Positions 1 through 8,479 of a stretch of DNA of 10,987 bases are shown piece after piece. The position numbers were made by a program, and so were the translations under genes. How positions within the stretch are numbered: position 1 is the first letter of the stretch; every line of letters starts with the position of its first letter. This DNA is from Euperipatoides rowelli (Eukaryota > Onychophora > Udeonychophora > Euonychophora > Peripatopsidae). The stretch lies in the NCBI GenBank assembly GCA_003024985.2, contig PXIH01S0002995.1. One strand, given 5' to 3'. Under the pieces are notes generated by a model, which had not been told where the DNA came from, did no database searches, and was given only the letters and a program-made list of their open reading frames with translations.

Positions 1-487
1 GAGTTATAATTCATGAATTATAATTCATGAGTTATAATCAAGAAGTTAACATTCACGAGTTATAATTCATTAATTATAGACTAATTCCTGAGTTATAATC
101 AAGGAGTTGTAATTCATGAGTTATAATTCATGAGTTACAATTCACAAGTTATAATCACAAGTTATAATTCATGACTTATAAATCACAAGTTATAATTCAC
201 AAGTTATAATTCATAAGTTATAATTCATGAGTTATAATTATGAGTTATAATCACGAGTTATAATTCACAAGTTATAATTCATGAGTTATAATTCATGAGT
301 TATAATTCATGAGTTATAATTACGAGTTATAATTCACAAGTTATAATTCATGAGTTATAATTACGAGTTATAATTCACGAGTTATAATTCATGAGTTATA
401 ATTACGAGTTATAATTCACAAGTTATAATTCATGAGTTATAATTCATGAGTTATAATTACGAGTTATAATCATGAGTTATAATTCAT
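1..487. repeat. 14-bp AT-rich minisatellite (GAGTTATAATTCAT)n
   Basis: About 35 head-to-tail copies of a 14-bp unit, GAGTTATAATTCAT, run from the left edge of the window, so the array is probably longer than seen. Variants include AAGTTATAATTCAT, GAGTTATAATTCAC and 13-bp forms ending TTAC, TCAC or TCAT. The left 180 bp are more diverged (units at about 40-110 carry insertions and substitutions) and the right part is more uniform. Between 311 and 433 the units follow a 13+14+14 pattern (41 bp) three times. Every reading frame meets TAA or TGA within a few units, so it is not coding. Array end: the last good unit is 474-487, followed by unrelated sequence. Confidence 0.97.
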
Positions 488-2064
488 GAACTATAGAAGA
501 AAGGAAAGATTGAGTTTGTAGTTAATAGAAGAATGTAATATTATTATGTCTTGTAAATAAATGCAGAAGTCGTCGACAGAGACTTATTTTAAAAAAAAAT
601 AAGTTGTAAAAATAAAAATAAAACAAAAGCTATTTAGTCAACATAAATTTTCAATGATTGTTAGAATTTGCTTTTAAGTTATCCCATATTTTTGAAAGAG
701 TGGGATCCTACAGTTTCATCTCTGTCCGTAAATATAAATATAAAAAGTGTTTAATCATAACATTTGAAAAAACTAAAATCCAAAGAAAATTGTTTTTGCT
801 TAGAGAAACTATCCAAAACGTATTGTAAGAAACAGTGTCCTAATGAAAGATCAGCAAAAATTATTTTAAATATCCAAGCTAAATTCTACTCAAGATAAAA
901 ACTAAGACAAACCCAAGTAATTACCCTGTCTTCCATATAATTCAATTTGCTAATAAATTAATGTGTTACAGATTTTATTGTTTTGTCTTAGTGTTGAAAC
1001 AGTTTTCCATCAGAGGAAAACAACAAAGTAAAATCATTGTAATTTTTGTGGTTTCCATATCGTTCAATCTTCAAATGTCTTGTGTTTATTTTCTTATGGT
1101 CTAGTGCCAAAATAGTTTTTCATATGAAGAAAATACATCTTAGAAACATTTCATAATGAACTAACAAATAATGGTAAAATATATAAAGTGCAAAAAGGTT
1201 TCTAATGTAATGTACGAGTGATTGGAAATTTTACATTAGCCATCAATATGATCATTTTCTGATGCAAATATTACAATATGAATATTGTAATTGTAAAAAT
1301 ATGCATGCATCATATTTTAAGGGTAAAAGGATTATGGGGCAGTTGGAATCAAATTTGCTATGATTAGTGTGCCACTTTTGTAGGTATTTGCATCTTCTAT
1401 GATCAAGAAAAGAAATAAAAGTATAAAACAATCTTACTGTTATGCTTTAAAAAAAATAGGTAACACATTGTTTAGAGAATACAAAACAAGTAGCACAGAG
1501 CTCGAACATGTAATTATACTATCACAAAAAAAATGGTAGCCTAACCAATTTGAAGAAAATTTGCATGATTGTTGGTGTACGCCAGTTAGGCAACTATATA
1601 TGTTCAAAAGTGAAACAAAAATGTCAGAAATAAAATTTAAAAACTTACTGTATTGAATTAAATAAAAATTTTACCTGGTGGTTGTACTTTGTCTATAAGG
1701 GAAAATCTCCCTTGAACACAAAGAGGTGTAAAAACATNAAAAGAAAAATTAAAAAAGTGTTAATTTCATTTGAAACAAATTTGCTTTGATTGTAGAGAGC
1801 TGTGCAGAGGGTGTACCTATTTATAAGAAATGAGAGCACACCACATCTAAAAAGGAGAAAAAAAAGCATACAATGCCAAAATAGGGTAAACAATTGATAA
1901 CCTAAATCTGTATGTAGATTCAGTAACAACAAAGGGAGCAGAACAGTGGAATTTTCAGAAACTAGTAATATGTTTATCATGAATTCATTCTTTAAGAAGA
2001 AACCATGCAGGAAATGAGCTTGTAATAATATAATAGAAAATGAAATTGATTACAAACTTGTTGT
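488..2064. other. AT-rich DNA without recognisable gene
   Basis: I see no coding region here. Open frames are short and stop-rich on both strands. The longest one, on the minus strand at 1693-1980, is hydrophobic and low in complexity, spans the ambiguous base N at 1738, and matches nothing I recognise. Small structures seen: a 6-bp hairpin AAGGGA/TCCCTT at 1697-1713; an ATCCCA/TGGGAT pair near 681-707; and ATTTAGTCAAC at 632-642, which recurs as one arm of the hairpin at 2065-2095. Several A-rich runs of 8-9 bases are present. Confidence 0.6.
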
Positions 2065-2095
2065 GTTGACTAAATCCCATTAGCATTTAGTCAAC
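2065..2095. repeat. Perfect 11-bp inverted repeat (hairpin)
   Basis: GTTGACTAAAT (2065-2075) and ATTTAGTCAAC (2085-2095) are perfect reverse complements around a 9-nt loop. One arm sequence also occurs alone at 632-642, so it may be a short dispersed repeat. There is no gene nearby to assign it a role. Confidence 0.75.
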
Positions 2096-2556
2096 TTCTC
2101 TATACTAATGCAATATGTTTACTGTTTAGTATTTATAATTGAAGGTAGGATATTTCAGTTAATCATATTTGCATTAATAATTGTTTTTATTTCACAGTAA
2201 ACTTCAAGAGTTACTTTAAGCAATGATTTATTTGTCTTTCCTTGTAAATAATTATTAACTTCTTATGAAGACATTTTAAGAGATTGGCTTCTATTTAAAA
2301 GCAGTTGATTGATGATAATGGAACTTTAAAAATCCATCACTTGTTAAAAGAAGTTTAAAGTTTCTGCAAGAAATGCTTATACTGTTTTAGTCCTATTTAG
2401 ATTTCTAAATGTAAAATGAGCTCTATATAGGAATAGATTTTGCAATCCCTTATGATGTTAAACACACCTAATAAAAAGAATCTAAATATGCAACTGTGGT
2501 AGCTCATATTCAGAATGAAACTTATAATTTACTAGGTAAGTTATTTTTTTTCTTAA

Positions 2557-2910
2557 TTAAAAAATAGTCAATGAAATATTAATCATCATTGGGTGTGTTT
2601 TCCAAGTGTGGAGTTTCACTCTGATGGATCCCCAAAGATTTATTTCTTGAGCTCTACTTTTTAATACAGAGAATTTCCTGATGTTATCCCAGTCTTTAAG
2701 ATCATCCAGCCATTCTCCTCTTAGTATTTCTCTTCTTTTTTCCTTTTCTGTTCATCCCTCAAGTGCTGTCACTAGTCTAATACCTGCAGATATCCTCATT
2801 GTATGCCTGGCACATTTCCTCTTTCTTACTTCATCCAAATGACTAAAACCATCTCTCCGTCTTCTCCATATTTGAAGCACTATTTTTATATAGAGTGAAT
2901 GCGTGCCCAT
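2557..2910 (-). pseudogene. Decayed LINE-type reverse transcriptase C-terminal tail
   Basis: Read leftwards, the minus strand is open from an ATG at 2910 to a TAA at 2557, broken only by one in-frame TGA at 2752-2754: 52 residues, the stop, then 64 residues. What I see: a basic WRRRRDGFSHL stretch, then LEG at the TGA, then REILRGEWLDDLKDW and RAQEINLW. In many animal non-LTR retrotransposons the reverse transcriptase ends with a basic R-x-R-W-x-GH segment, an LEG, a basic linker, then RWLDDV..DL and AQDR..W. The order and spacing here match that layout. The catalytic polymerase part is absent (it would lie above 2910), so this is a 3'-end remnant, as expected from 5'-truncated LINE insertion. 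An A-rich stretch follows the stop on the minus strand. The clade cannot be assigned. Alternative: an unrelated fossil exon. Confidence 0.62.
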
Positions 2911-3139
2911 TTAAAATGCTTATGATTTATTATGAAGGGTTTAAAATAATGTTTTTTTCTTCTTCTTTTTAATAGGCTATTTAATATATTTTAGATCTAT
3001 AAAATGTAAAAATTGTCAAAATATACAGTAGTTACTAAATAAGGAAAGTGAATAAAATTCATAATATTTTACCAAGTATTTACGAGTACTATAAAAACAT
3101 TAACGCATTAAATTGAAATGTGTAAAATATAATTTTAAA

Positions 3140-3204
3140 AAATTTGTCATAGTTACTCCTTCTGACCCTAGGGGTCATAGAAGTAAGCTAACTATGACAA
3201 ATTT
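3140..3204. repeat. 65-nt foldback with 16-bp perfect arms
   Basis: AAATTTGTCATAGTTA at 3140-3155 and its exact reverse complement at 3189-3204 enclose a second inverted repeat, TGACCC/GGGTCA (3163-3168 with 3172-3177), flanked by CTTC/GAAG. The whole segment can fold into one long interrupted hairpin. It ends in the first copy of the 48-bp direct repeat, so it is probably part of a dispersed repeat family and not a local regulatory site. Confidence 0.8.
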
Positions 3205-3245
3205 CGTTCAGATCGGTCCAAAGATTTAGGCATGTATAGAATGAA
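3198..3245 (+). repeat. Direct repeat copy 1 (CAAATTT..AGATC.GTCC..TTTAGG)
   Basis: This 48-bp segment aligns without gaps to 4128-4175. Shared blocks include CAAATTT, AGATC, GTCC, TTTAGG and TATAGA at identical spacing. It starts inside the right arm of the 3140-3204 foldback. From memory, sequence of the type 'AGATCGGTCC..TTTAGG' is common in arthropod dispersed repeats; I cannot name the family. Confidence 0.75.
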
Positions 3246-3352
3246 AAAATTCCTGTGTTAACCACAACTTCTAAGAAAACTTGCCTGTCCCTGTGCAGCA
3301 GGGGTGTGTCAATATTTAATGCCGGTCTATATTTTGTGCTAATTCCTAGAGG

Positions 3353-3793
3353 GTAGGTGAAGTGGGGAGAAAACTGTGCATCGTGGTAAAACCGTGCATC
3401 AAATATTTTATATTACATGATATACGGTAATTTGTAAATAATATCTAGTACTCCCTTGTTCTGGTTGCAATATGTACAAATAATTGATATAAAGAATCTT
3501 TATTTTTTTTTTATAAATGAGCAAGAGTGGAAAAACGAAAAATCAAGTATTTCTCGTTATTTTTTGGCTTAAAAAACTACGAGAATTAGCTAATTTTTTT
3601 TTTCAATAATTTTTAGTCAAATATATTCTTAAACGGTAGTGTTTAGAGAGTGTTTTCATGTATAGTTTACTTCATTAAGATAAAAGGTTTGTCTGCTATG
3701 TATAAATTAATATTCGAAACATGAACGGGGGTAAAACCGTGTTTCACGAATGGGGAAATACCGTGGTCTAACCCTATTATTATTATTATGGTA

Positions 3794-3844
<51 letters not shown>

Positions 3845-4122
3845 TTCATTCGTGAATAACTCAAAAAAGCTTACCGTGTTGTTTTCTCTATTCAGTAACA
3901 GTGCACGGCATTCCCTCAAACACACACGGTTTTACCCCGAGGGTGGGGAATGCCCTGAAAATGCCATTTTGTACTATTTTCAATATTTAATAAATTTGAT
4001 ATTGTTTTGCATGAAATGTTTACATACATTTAAAAGTAGGATAACTAAGGATCACTTTCATGTATAAACATTTACGAACAAATCTTGCTTAAGTGCACGG
4101 CATTCCTCCCACTTCCCTTAAC
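3353..4122. mobile_element. Non-autonomous element with inverted ends and iterated GGGGTAAAACCGTG motifs
   Basis: The left end (3353-3381, GTAGGTGAAGTGGGGAGAAA then CTGTGCAT) is an imperfect inverted match to the right end (4092-4122, AGTGCACGGCATTCCTCCCA then CTTCCCTTAAC). Related motifs recur inside: GTGGTAAAACCGTGCATC at 3383; GGGGGTAAAACCGTG at 3727; GGGGAAATACCGTG at 3752; inverted GTGCACGGCATTCCC at 3901 and CACGGTTTTACCCC at 3925; and GGGTGGGGAATGCCCTG at 3941. The block 3725-3770 is an inverted counterpart of 3898-3947, and a perfect 10-bp pair (3743-3752 with 3847-3856) flanks the ATT microsatellite. Inverted termini with subterminal repeats and no ORF suggest a MITE-like DNA transposon, or two nested copies. 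Superfamily and target duplication are unresolved. Confidence 0.6.
3775..3845. repeat. (ATT)n microsatellite
   Basis: A short TAT/ATT run at 3775-3789 is interrupted by GGTAA and then continues as about 17 uninterrupted ATT units (3794-3845). It sits at the centre of the inverted-repeat element. Poly-Ile and poly-Asn frames through it are artefacts of the repeat. Confidence 0.97.
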
Positions 4123-4127
4123 GTTCC

Positions 4128-4175
4128 CAAATTTGTTCCAGATCAGTCCCAGGGTTTAGGAGAATATAGAGCACA
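4128..4175 (+). repeat. Direct repeat copy 2
   Basis: Second copy of the 48-bp sequence at 3198-3245, in the same orientation, beginning five bases after the right end of the inverted-end element. The pair brackets about 880 bp containing that element, so the insert either lies within a larger repeat or landed between two tandem copies. Confidence 0.72.
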
Positions 4176-4906
4176 GATGTACTGTACATATAGACATTCG
4201 ATTCTATAAATTTATGAAACCTAACTGCCCCTTCAATAAATACCATTTAACAAAATATAAATTAAACCATTACCGGTACAATTTTATAGCAGGATAATCA
4301 TATTTAAGAAGAAAAGTAAATTCTAATTAGATTATTTCCTTTTAATAATGATGCAATAAATTTAATTACTTCATTTACATTTATTGCTTTAATCTTTTGG
4401 ATTTGAGTTTTTTTTTTTTTTTTTACCTTTCGACAAATAAAAAAAAAAGAGTAATAAAAAATCTCTATTACTTTATAATTAGCAAGATTAATTAGCTCAG
4501 AAAATCAATTATTCAAACTTTTATCATCCTCTATAAAAAGGAAACAATGCGTGATAAGAAGAAAAACTTTGAAAAAAAGATTAAAATAAAAAATCATAAA
4601 TATATCCTAGCTTGGTCGTCGTCATTAAAAATTAATTTTATATGAAAGTATTTTCTGCTTGCTGAGTTTCCAAAAGATTGAAAACCAAAGAGATTGGAAT
4701 TTTAATAATTTCCTGTATGTGATGATTTAATATACTTTTTTTAAAAAAAATTAATTGAGCTTTATTTAATAACAAACTGCAGGGCTAATAAATCAAGTAA
4801 CCATATAACCTACATATATAATGCATTTGTGATACATGTACAGTAGGTTACTATTCAGACAGGATAAATTGACTTTAAGCTTCTACATTTTTTTTCAGTC
4901 ACAGTA
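4176..4906. other. AT-rich spacer, no gene seen
   Basis: There is no coding region on either strand. It holds a T17 run at 4408-4424, several A/T homopolymers and a short inverted repeat, TAACCTAC (4806-4813) with GTAGGTTA (4843-4850). It lies downstream, in the sense direction, of the decayed minus-strand gene that ends near 4907. Confidence 0.6.
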
Positions 4907-4927
4907 TTAGCCTGATTTTAATTCCCC

Positions 4928-4943
4928 CTCTCTCTCTCTCTCT
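4928..4943. repeat. (CT)8 microsatellite
   Basis: Eight CT units. It lies within the pyrimidine-rich plus strand of the decayed minus-strand gene, where it reads as an Arg/Glu-type GA repeat near the C-terminal end. Confidence 0.95.
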
Positions 4944-4998
4944 TATTCAAACTCTTATCTTTCCAAGAGTTCTTTCATTCCTCTTATTTAGATATAAA

Positions 4999-5012
4999 CC
5001 CCCCCCCCCCCC
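4999..5012. repeat. C14 homopolymer
   Basis: Fourteen consecutive C, a GGG-repeat coding run on the minus strand of the pseudogene. Such runs slip readily, so the exact length may be unreliable. Confidence 0.95.
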
Positions 5013-6394
5013 AACACACAAATACAAAACTTGAACCAAATCTTCAACAATTCCACCCTAACTTTCCCATTCCACTCAAAATTCCTAATTATTCTCTCCC
5101 TATCACCTTCGACCTTTCACAATGTTAACAGAACATCTTAATCATTGATTGTTTAAAATGAAAAAAATATCAATCAATAAAAGCTTAAATATTTCCGTCT
5201 AATTTTTTAAGAATTTTTATATTAACTTTTATACTTTCAGAATAATTGTATATAAAATTAAAGGACATTGTTACAGGCATTTATCCCATAGTCCCTCCCC
5301 CTACACCTCTCATAAACCTTTTCTGAACCTAACATTTAAGAACTCCCCACACTGAATCTTATCTATCCCCACCAAAAAATATATTCTGAACTAAACACTA
5401 TTAAAAAACAGACCATTAGCTTGTAAAGTGAGACAGTAGTCAAATTTTTAGCCAACTTATAGCCCTGCCTACGTTCTTCCTCATTTACATTTCCTAATCC
5501 TTTCTTATATTTTTTGTACTCTCACATTTAACTTCAAGATCACACACGTGCTTTTTTTTTTTTTTATTATTATTATTTATCCAAAATATATATCACAATA
5601 TATATGAAAATCATACATACAAGAATATATGCCATGAATAGAAACAAAAATAAAGAACTAGTAAAGGTTCTAGCCCCCTAAAGGATATGAACCTTTTCAC
5701 ATATATTTGCAATTAAAAAAAAAATTAAAGTTACATTAATAAAAAAGCTATAGGTTTTTGTTTAAATTTTTAAGCATCGAGTTAATAGGGGAAATAAGAA
5801 ATCTTGTAGTTCTAATAAAATGAAAATAATATCGATTAGAGTATCTTGTATCTATACCTGAATTATGAAAATTAGTGGGAGGAAGGAATTGAGGAAATTG
5901 CACAATTTTTTTTTTCGCAAAACTGTTAGTTAAGGATAATCTTTGGTCATTCAATGCTTGAAACAACAATTGCTTACACTCTCTATACAGCTTACTCTCT
6001 GTCTTCTAATCATATTTTCTATCCCTATTTTATAAGATCTTCTTTATCCCTACACTATTCCTTATTTAATTTCTTTTTAATTATTTTGTACATATTTTAT
6101 CACATATAATCAGAGGTGTAATGCTATTCTTCTTTATCCATGCTTAATGCTATTTTCACCACCTTTGGCTACTACCTGGATTTCATATTTCTCATCAAAC
6201 TATCTCTAAACATTATTCAACATATCCTATTTTCCTTTACATAATTCCATACTTTTCCCAATTCCTTTTCCATATTATCTATAATAATTAGAGAAATTCT
6301 TAAATTCATTTGTCAAATCTTTTATCAATGTACTGAAAAATTCCCTGACTCGAAGAGTGTTAGGGAAAAACAACCTTTCCAAATTCTGCCTCCT

Positions 6395-6406
6395 CCCCCC
6401 CCCCCC
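6395..6406. repeat. C12 homopolymer
   Basis: Twelve consecutive C. On the minus strand they form four in-frame glycine codons within the longest open piece of the pseudogene. The number is a multiple of three, so the frame is kept across it. Confidence 0.95.
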
Positions 6407-6583
6407 TGGATTAGATTCACTACCTGGAGTATATGTCATTGGCTCTTCATGGTCATAAGTAAACCCACAAAAATCCCTCTGCCCTGGCCCAGTGTATATT
6501 TTTGATCTTTTCTACTCAATGCAAATTCTCCCCCAAAATACCCTAATAAATTTCTTATTAAGAGTCAAAATATGCAGATTCAT

Positions 6584-7916
6584 AGCCCAATTAATTTTTT
6601 TTTAAACACAGTGAATTAATTATAAATAAAATAACAGAATGATAAATATTATGATAGCACAATCTTTTGCATCTATTCATATTTATCAACTGATTTGAAT
6701 CCTGAAAAATGTAAAATGACTGGTTTCAATAAATAGTAATTAAGATCTATCTAATGAGCAAGTTCACTTTTTTACAGCAATTTTAATCTGCCATTTCTTC
6801 CTTTGATGTTGTATTATGCTATGGCTCTTCAGATTTGTACCTGTGAAATTTGTGTGAAAAAATTACTTTACTTTTAAGCTGACAGAATGTGGAAAATTTG
6901 TCCTTTAAATAACATAAAAGTCGATCCTCTATTAAATCACCATAGCAACAATCATCATCGTATATGATAGATTTCAAGTGATAACAACAGTTTCAAAATC
7001 AAGTTATATTAACTGTGGTACAAATTAAACCCATCTCCACATTATAATTATACTAATTAAATTAACAATCTCCTATAGTAGGCTATGTAGTCATAATTCC
7101 ATTAGTCCCTCCACAATAATAAATGAACACAGAAGGTAACCCTTAAATTGCATTTTGGGGGCAATACAACATTATATTCTTCCAGTGTCCCAAAAAAAAT
7201 TTCACCCAAAAAAGCTAGCCCTAATGATAAATCTCTCAACTCCTAACAATCAATAATTGTCCTCTTCAAAATAATGTTTTTCTTTGACATTTTTCTCTTT
7301 TTTGTATTTCAATGCAGATTTGTCACAAGAATAAATTTTTTAAAAACTTTTTATTTTTTGGGGGGGAGGAGGGAGAGGTTGAGATTCTTAAAAAAATCCA
7401 TGAAAATCTGCATAAGAAGTAATCTAGAAAAATAAAAATCAAAGAATAAAAATTAAACAAAAAAAAAAAATGTTCTAATAATAATTTTAAAATGTCAATC
7501 CTTATTACTTCAATGTAATAAGACTTAATATGATTCTACCCTGGGCATTTCTAGCAACAAAAGTAAGGTGATTAAAATGCAATCTCATACCATGAATTTA
7601 ACAGACTGTTTCAACTAAAATCAATCATTAATTTTATAGTTCAAGTCAGAGGGTAATCTACAATGATAATACAACTGAATATTAAGTAAATCAATGCTAT
7701 TTACAATATACAATATCTATAAAAACAGCAGAAACAATTCTGCTAAAGAAAAGAAAAAGCAATCCTATTAAAAAAAAAATCACTAATGATTTGACTGGTT
7801 TCTGCTACATTAGTAGAATATATATACTAAATTATAATATATATAGTTAAAGATTAAAATGTGAAGGCTGAAAGCTAAACAATGAATTTACGTACAATAT
7901 ATAATTTCTTTACGAT
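6584..7916. other. AT-rich spacer upstream of the decayed minus-strand gene
   Basis: No coding region is supported. If the minus-strand gene was a transposon or an ordinary gene, its 5' flank lies here, but I see no terminal repeat or convincing promoter. A G7 run continuing as an A/G tract (7360-7378) is a short polypurine stretch. AGCAGAAAC (7727-7735) and GTTTCTGCT (7798-7806) are a 9-bp inverted pair, and 7815-7850 is TATA-rich. Short readable minus-strand pieces around 7100-7260 were not convincing. Confidence 0.55.
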
Positions 7917-8015
7917 TACTATTATTATTATATTGTTTCATTTCTATTTTATTATTCAATATTATTATATTACTATTCTTATTACTGAATATTATTATTA
8001 TTGCTATTAATAATA
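7917..8015. repeat. Imperfect ATT/TTA-rich microsatellite
   Basis: Interrupted runs of ATT and TATT units, e.g. 7919-7931 and 7990-8002. It directly precedes the foldback at 8032. Confidence 0.85.
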
Positions 8016-8031
8016 GGCTACTGTTTATTAG

Positions 8032-8177
8032 CATCCATTTTATTTATTAAATAGCTTGACGTTTCAAATGAACAAGCTTCCATTTATCATCAGAAAAAAT
8101 GAGTTTTAAGTATAGATGATGAAAATTGGAGGCCTGTCCAATTGAAACGTCAAACTATTCAATAAATAAACATGATG
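8032..8177. mobile_element. Foldback with 36-bp arms and hammerhead-like core motifs
   Basis: Arms 8032-8067 and 8142-8177 pair at 31 of 36 positions; the inner TTGACGTTTCAA/TTGAAACGTCAA part is perfect. The interior has two hairpins: AAATG/CATTT (8066-8070 with 8081-8085) and AATTGGA/TCCAATT (8124-8130 with 8137-8143). On the minus strand CTGATGA (complement of 8087-8093) is followed by the first hairpin, then GAAA and CGTCAA. On the plus strand ATGATGA (8116-8122) is followed by the second hairpin, then GAAA (8144-8147) and the same CGTCAA. CUGANGA-stem-GAAA-stem is the hammerhead core order, and hammerheads are known in the terminal repeats of Penelope-like elements. Departures: one extra nucleotide before stem II, A for C3 on the plus strand, a GUU cleavage triplet and no clear stem I. 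It is probably a repeat-end remnant; ribozyme activity is doubtful. Confidence 0.55.
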
Positions 8178-8479
8178 ATACAGTTTACTGATATGAGCAA
8201 AAGAATTAAACAAGAGTTTAACAAAGATAGAAATAAAATCAAAGCCTTCCCTTGACTGTAAAATGCTAGGAGACATGTTGGTCAACGCTACTAGTAAAGA
8301 ACACTATAAAACTAACATATATATGGTACTACTTCCATTAACACGCCACTTCAATTCAAAATGAACACATCAAACAGCAGTCTATAGAAATTAAAAAAGT
8401 TTATAGCAGTGAATAAATGATATAACAATTAGTTAATATAAAGAAAGATTACCAATTATTTACAGATAGAAATAAATAG
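8178..8479. other. Spacer with one unassigned open frame
   Basis: The plus strand is open for 55 codons at 8197-8364 (it includes LDCKMLGDMLVNATSKEHY) and is less AT-rich than its surroundings. That length is expected by chance several times in a window like this, and I recognise no family, so I do not call a gene. It lies just right of the foldback and could be a fragment of the same element. Confidence 0.3.

Larger units (their letters stand above)
4907..6583 (-). pseudogene. Long decayed coding region, product unrecognised (possible retroelement protein)
   Basis: On the minus strand an ATG at 6583-6581 (eight codons after a TAA) opens a frame of 23 codons to a TAG at 6514-6512, then 78 more codons in the same frame to a TAA at 6275. 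That part contains GQRDFCGFTYDHEEP and a Gly run encoded by the C12 tract. Further open pieces follow in order: 6311-6217 (MEKELGKVWNYVKEN), 6199-6134 (YEIQVVAKGGENSIKH), 6005-5748 (85 residues, with CKQLLFQALNDQRLSL and VQFPQFLPP), 5521-5363 (NEEERRQGYKLAKNL), 5335-5258 and 5116-4988 (EGDRERIIRNFEW), ending near 4907. Each piece alone could be chance; the case rests on their collinearity, shared strand and balanced, charged composition, and on the marked purine bias of the sense strand. It would be a protein of roughly 500 residues with many stops and frameshifts. I see no zinc knuckle, protease or polymerase motif. A gag-like retroelement protein or an old viral insertion are possibilities; the function is unknown. 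Confidence 0.5.

Noticed and set aside
1-487. CRISPR-like regular repeats
   Set aside because: Units are contiguous with no unique spacers, and the AT-rich eukaryotic context does not fit.
1693-1980. 95-residue minus-strand open frame
   Set aside because: Low-complexity, Leu/Phe-rich translation of A-rich DNA, crossing an ambiguous base at 1738; no motif.
3667-4067. Overlapping short ORFs with poly-Ile and poly-Asn
   Set aside because: They are translations of the ATT microsatellite and of the inverted motifs around it.
7100-7260. Short readable pieces on the minus strand upstream of the fossil gene
   Set aside because: Two frames look equally plausible and both are broken by stops; not enough to support coding.
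7360-7378. G-rich stretch as a possible G-quadruplex
   Set aside because: Only three clear GGG runs; better described as a short polypurine tract.
8197-8364. 55-codon plus-strand open frame
   Set aside because: Length is within chance expectation for this composition; no recognisable family.
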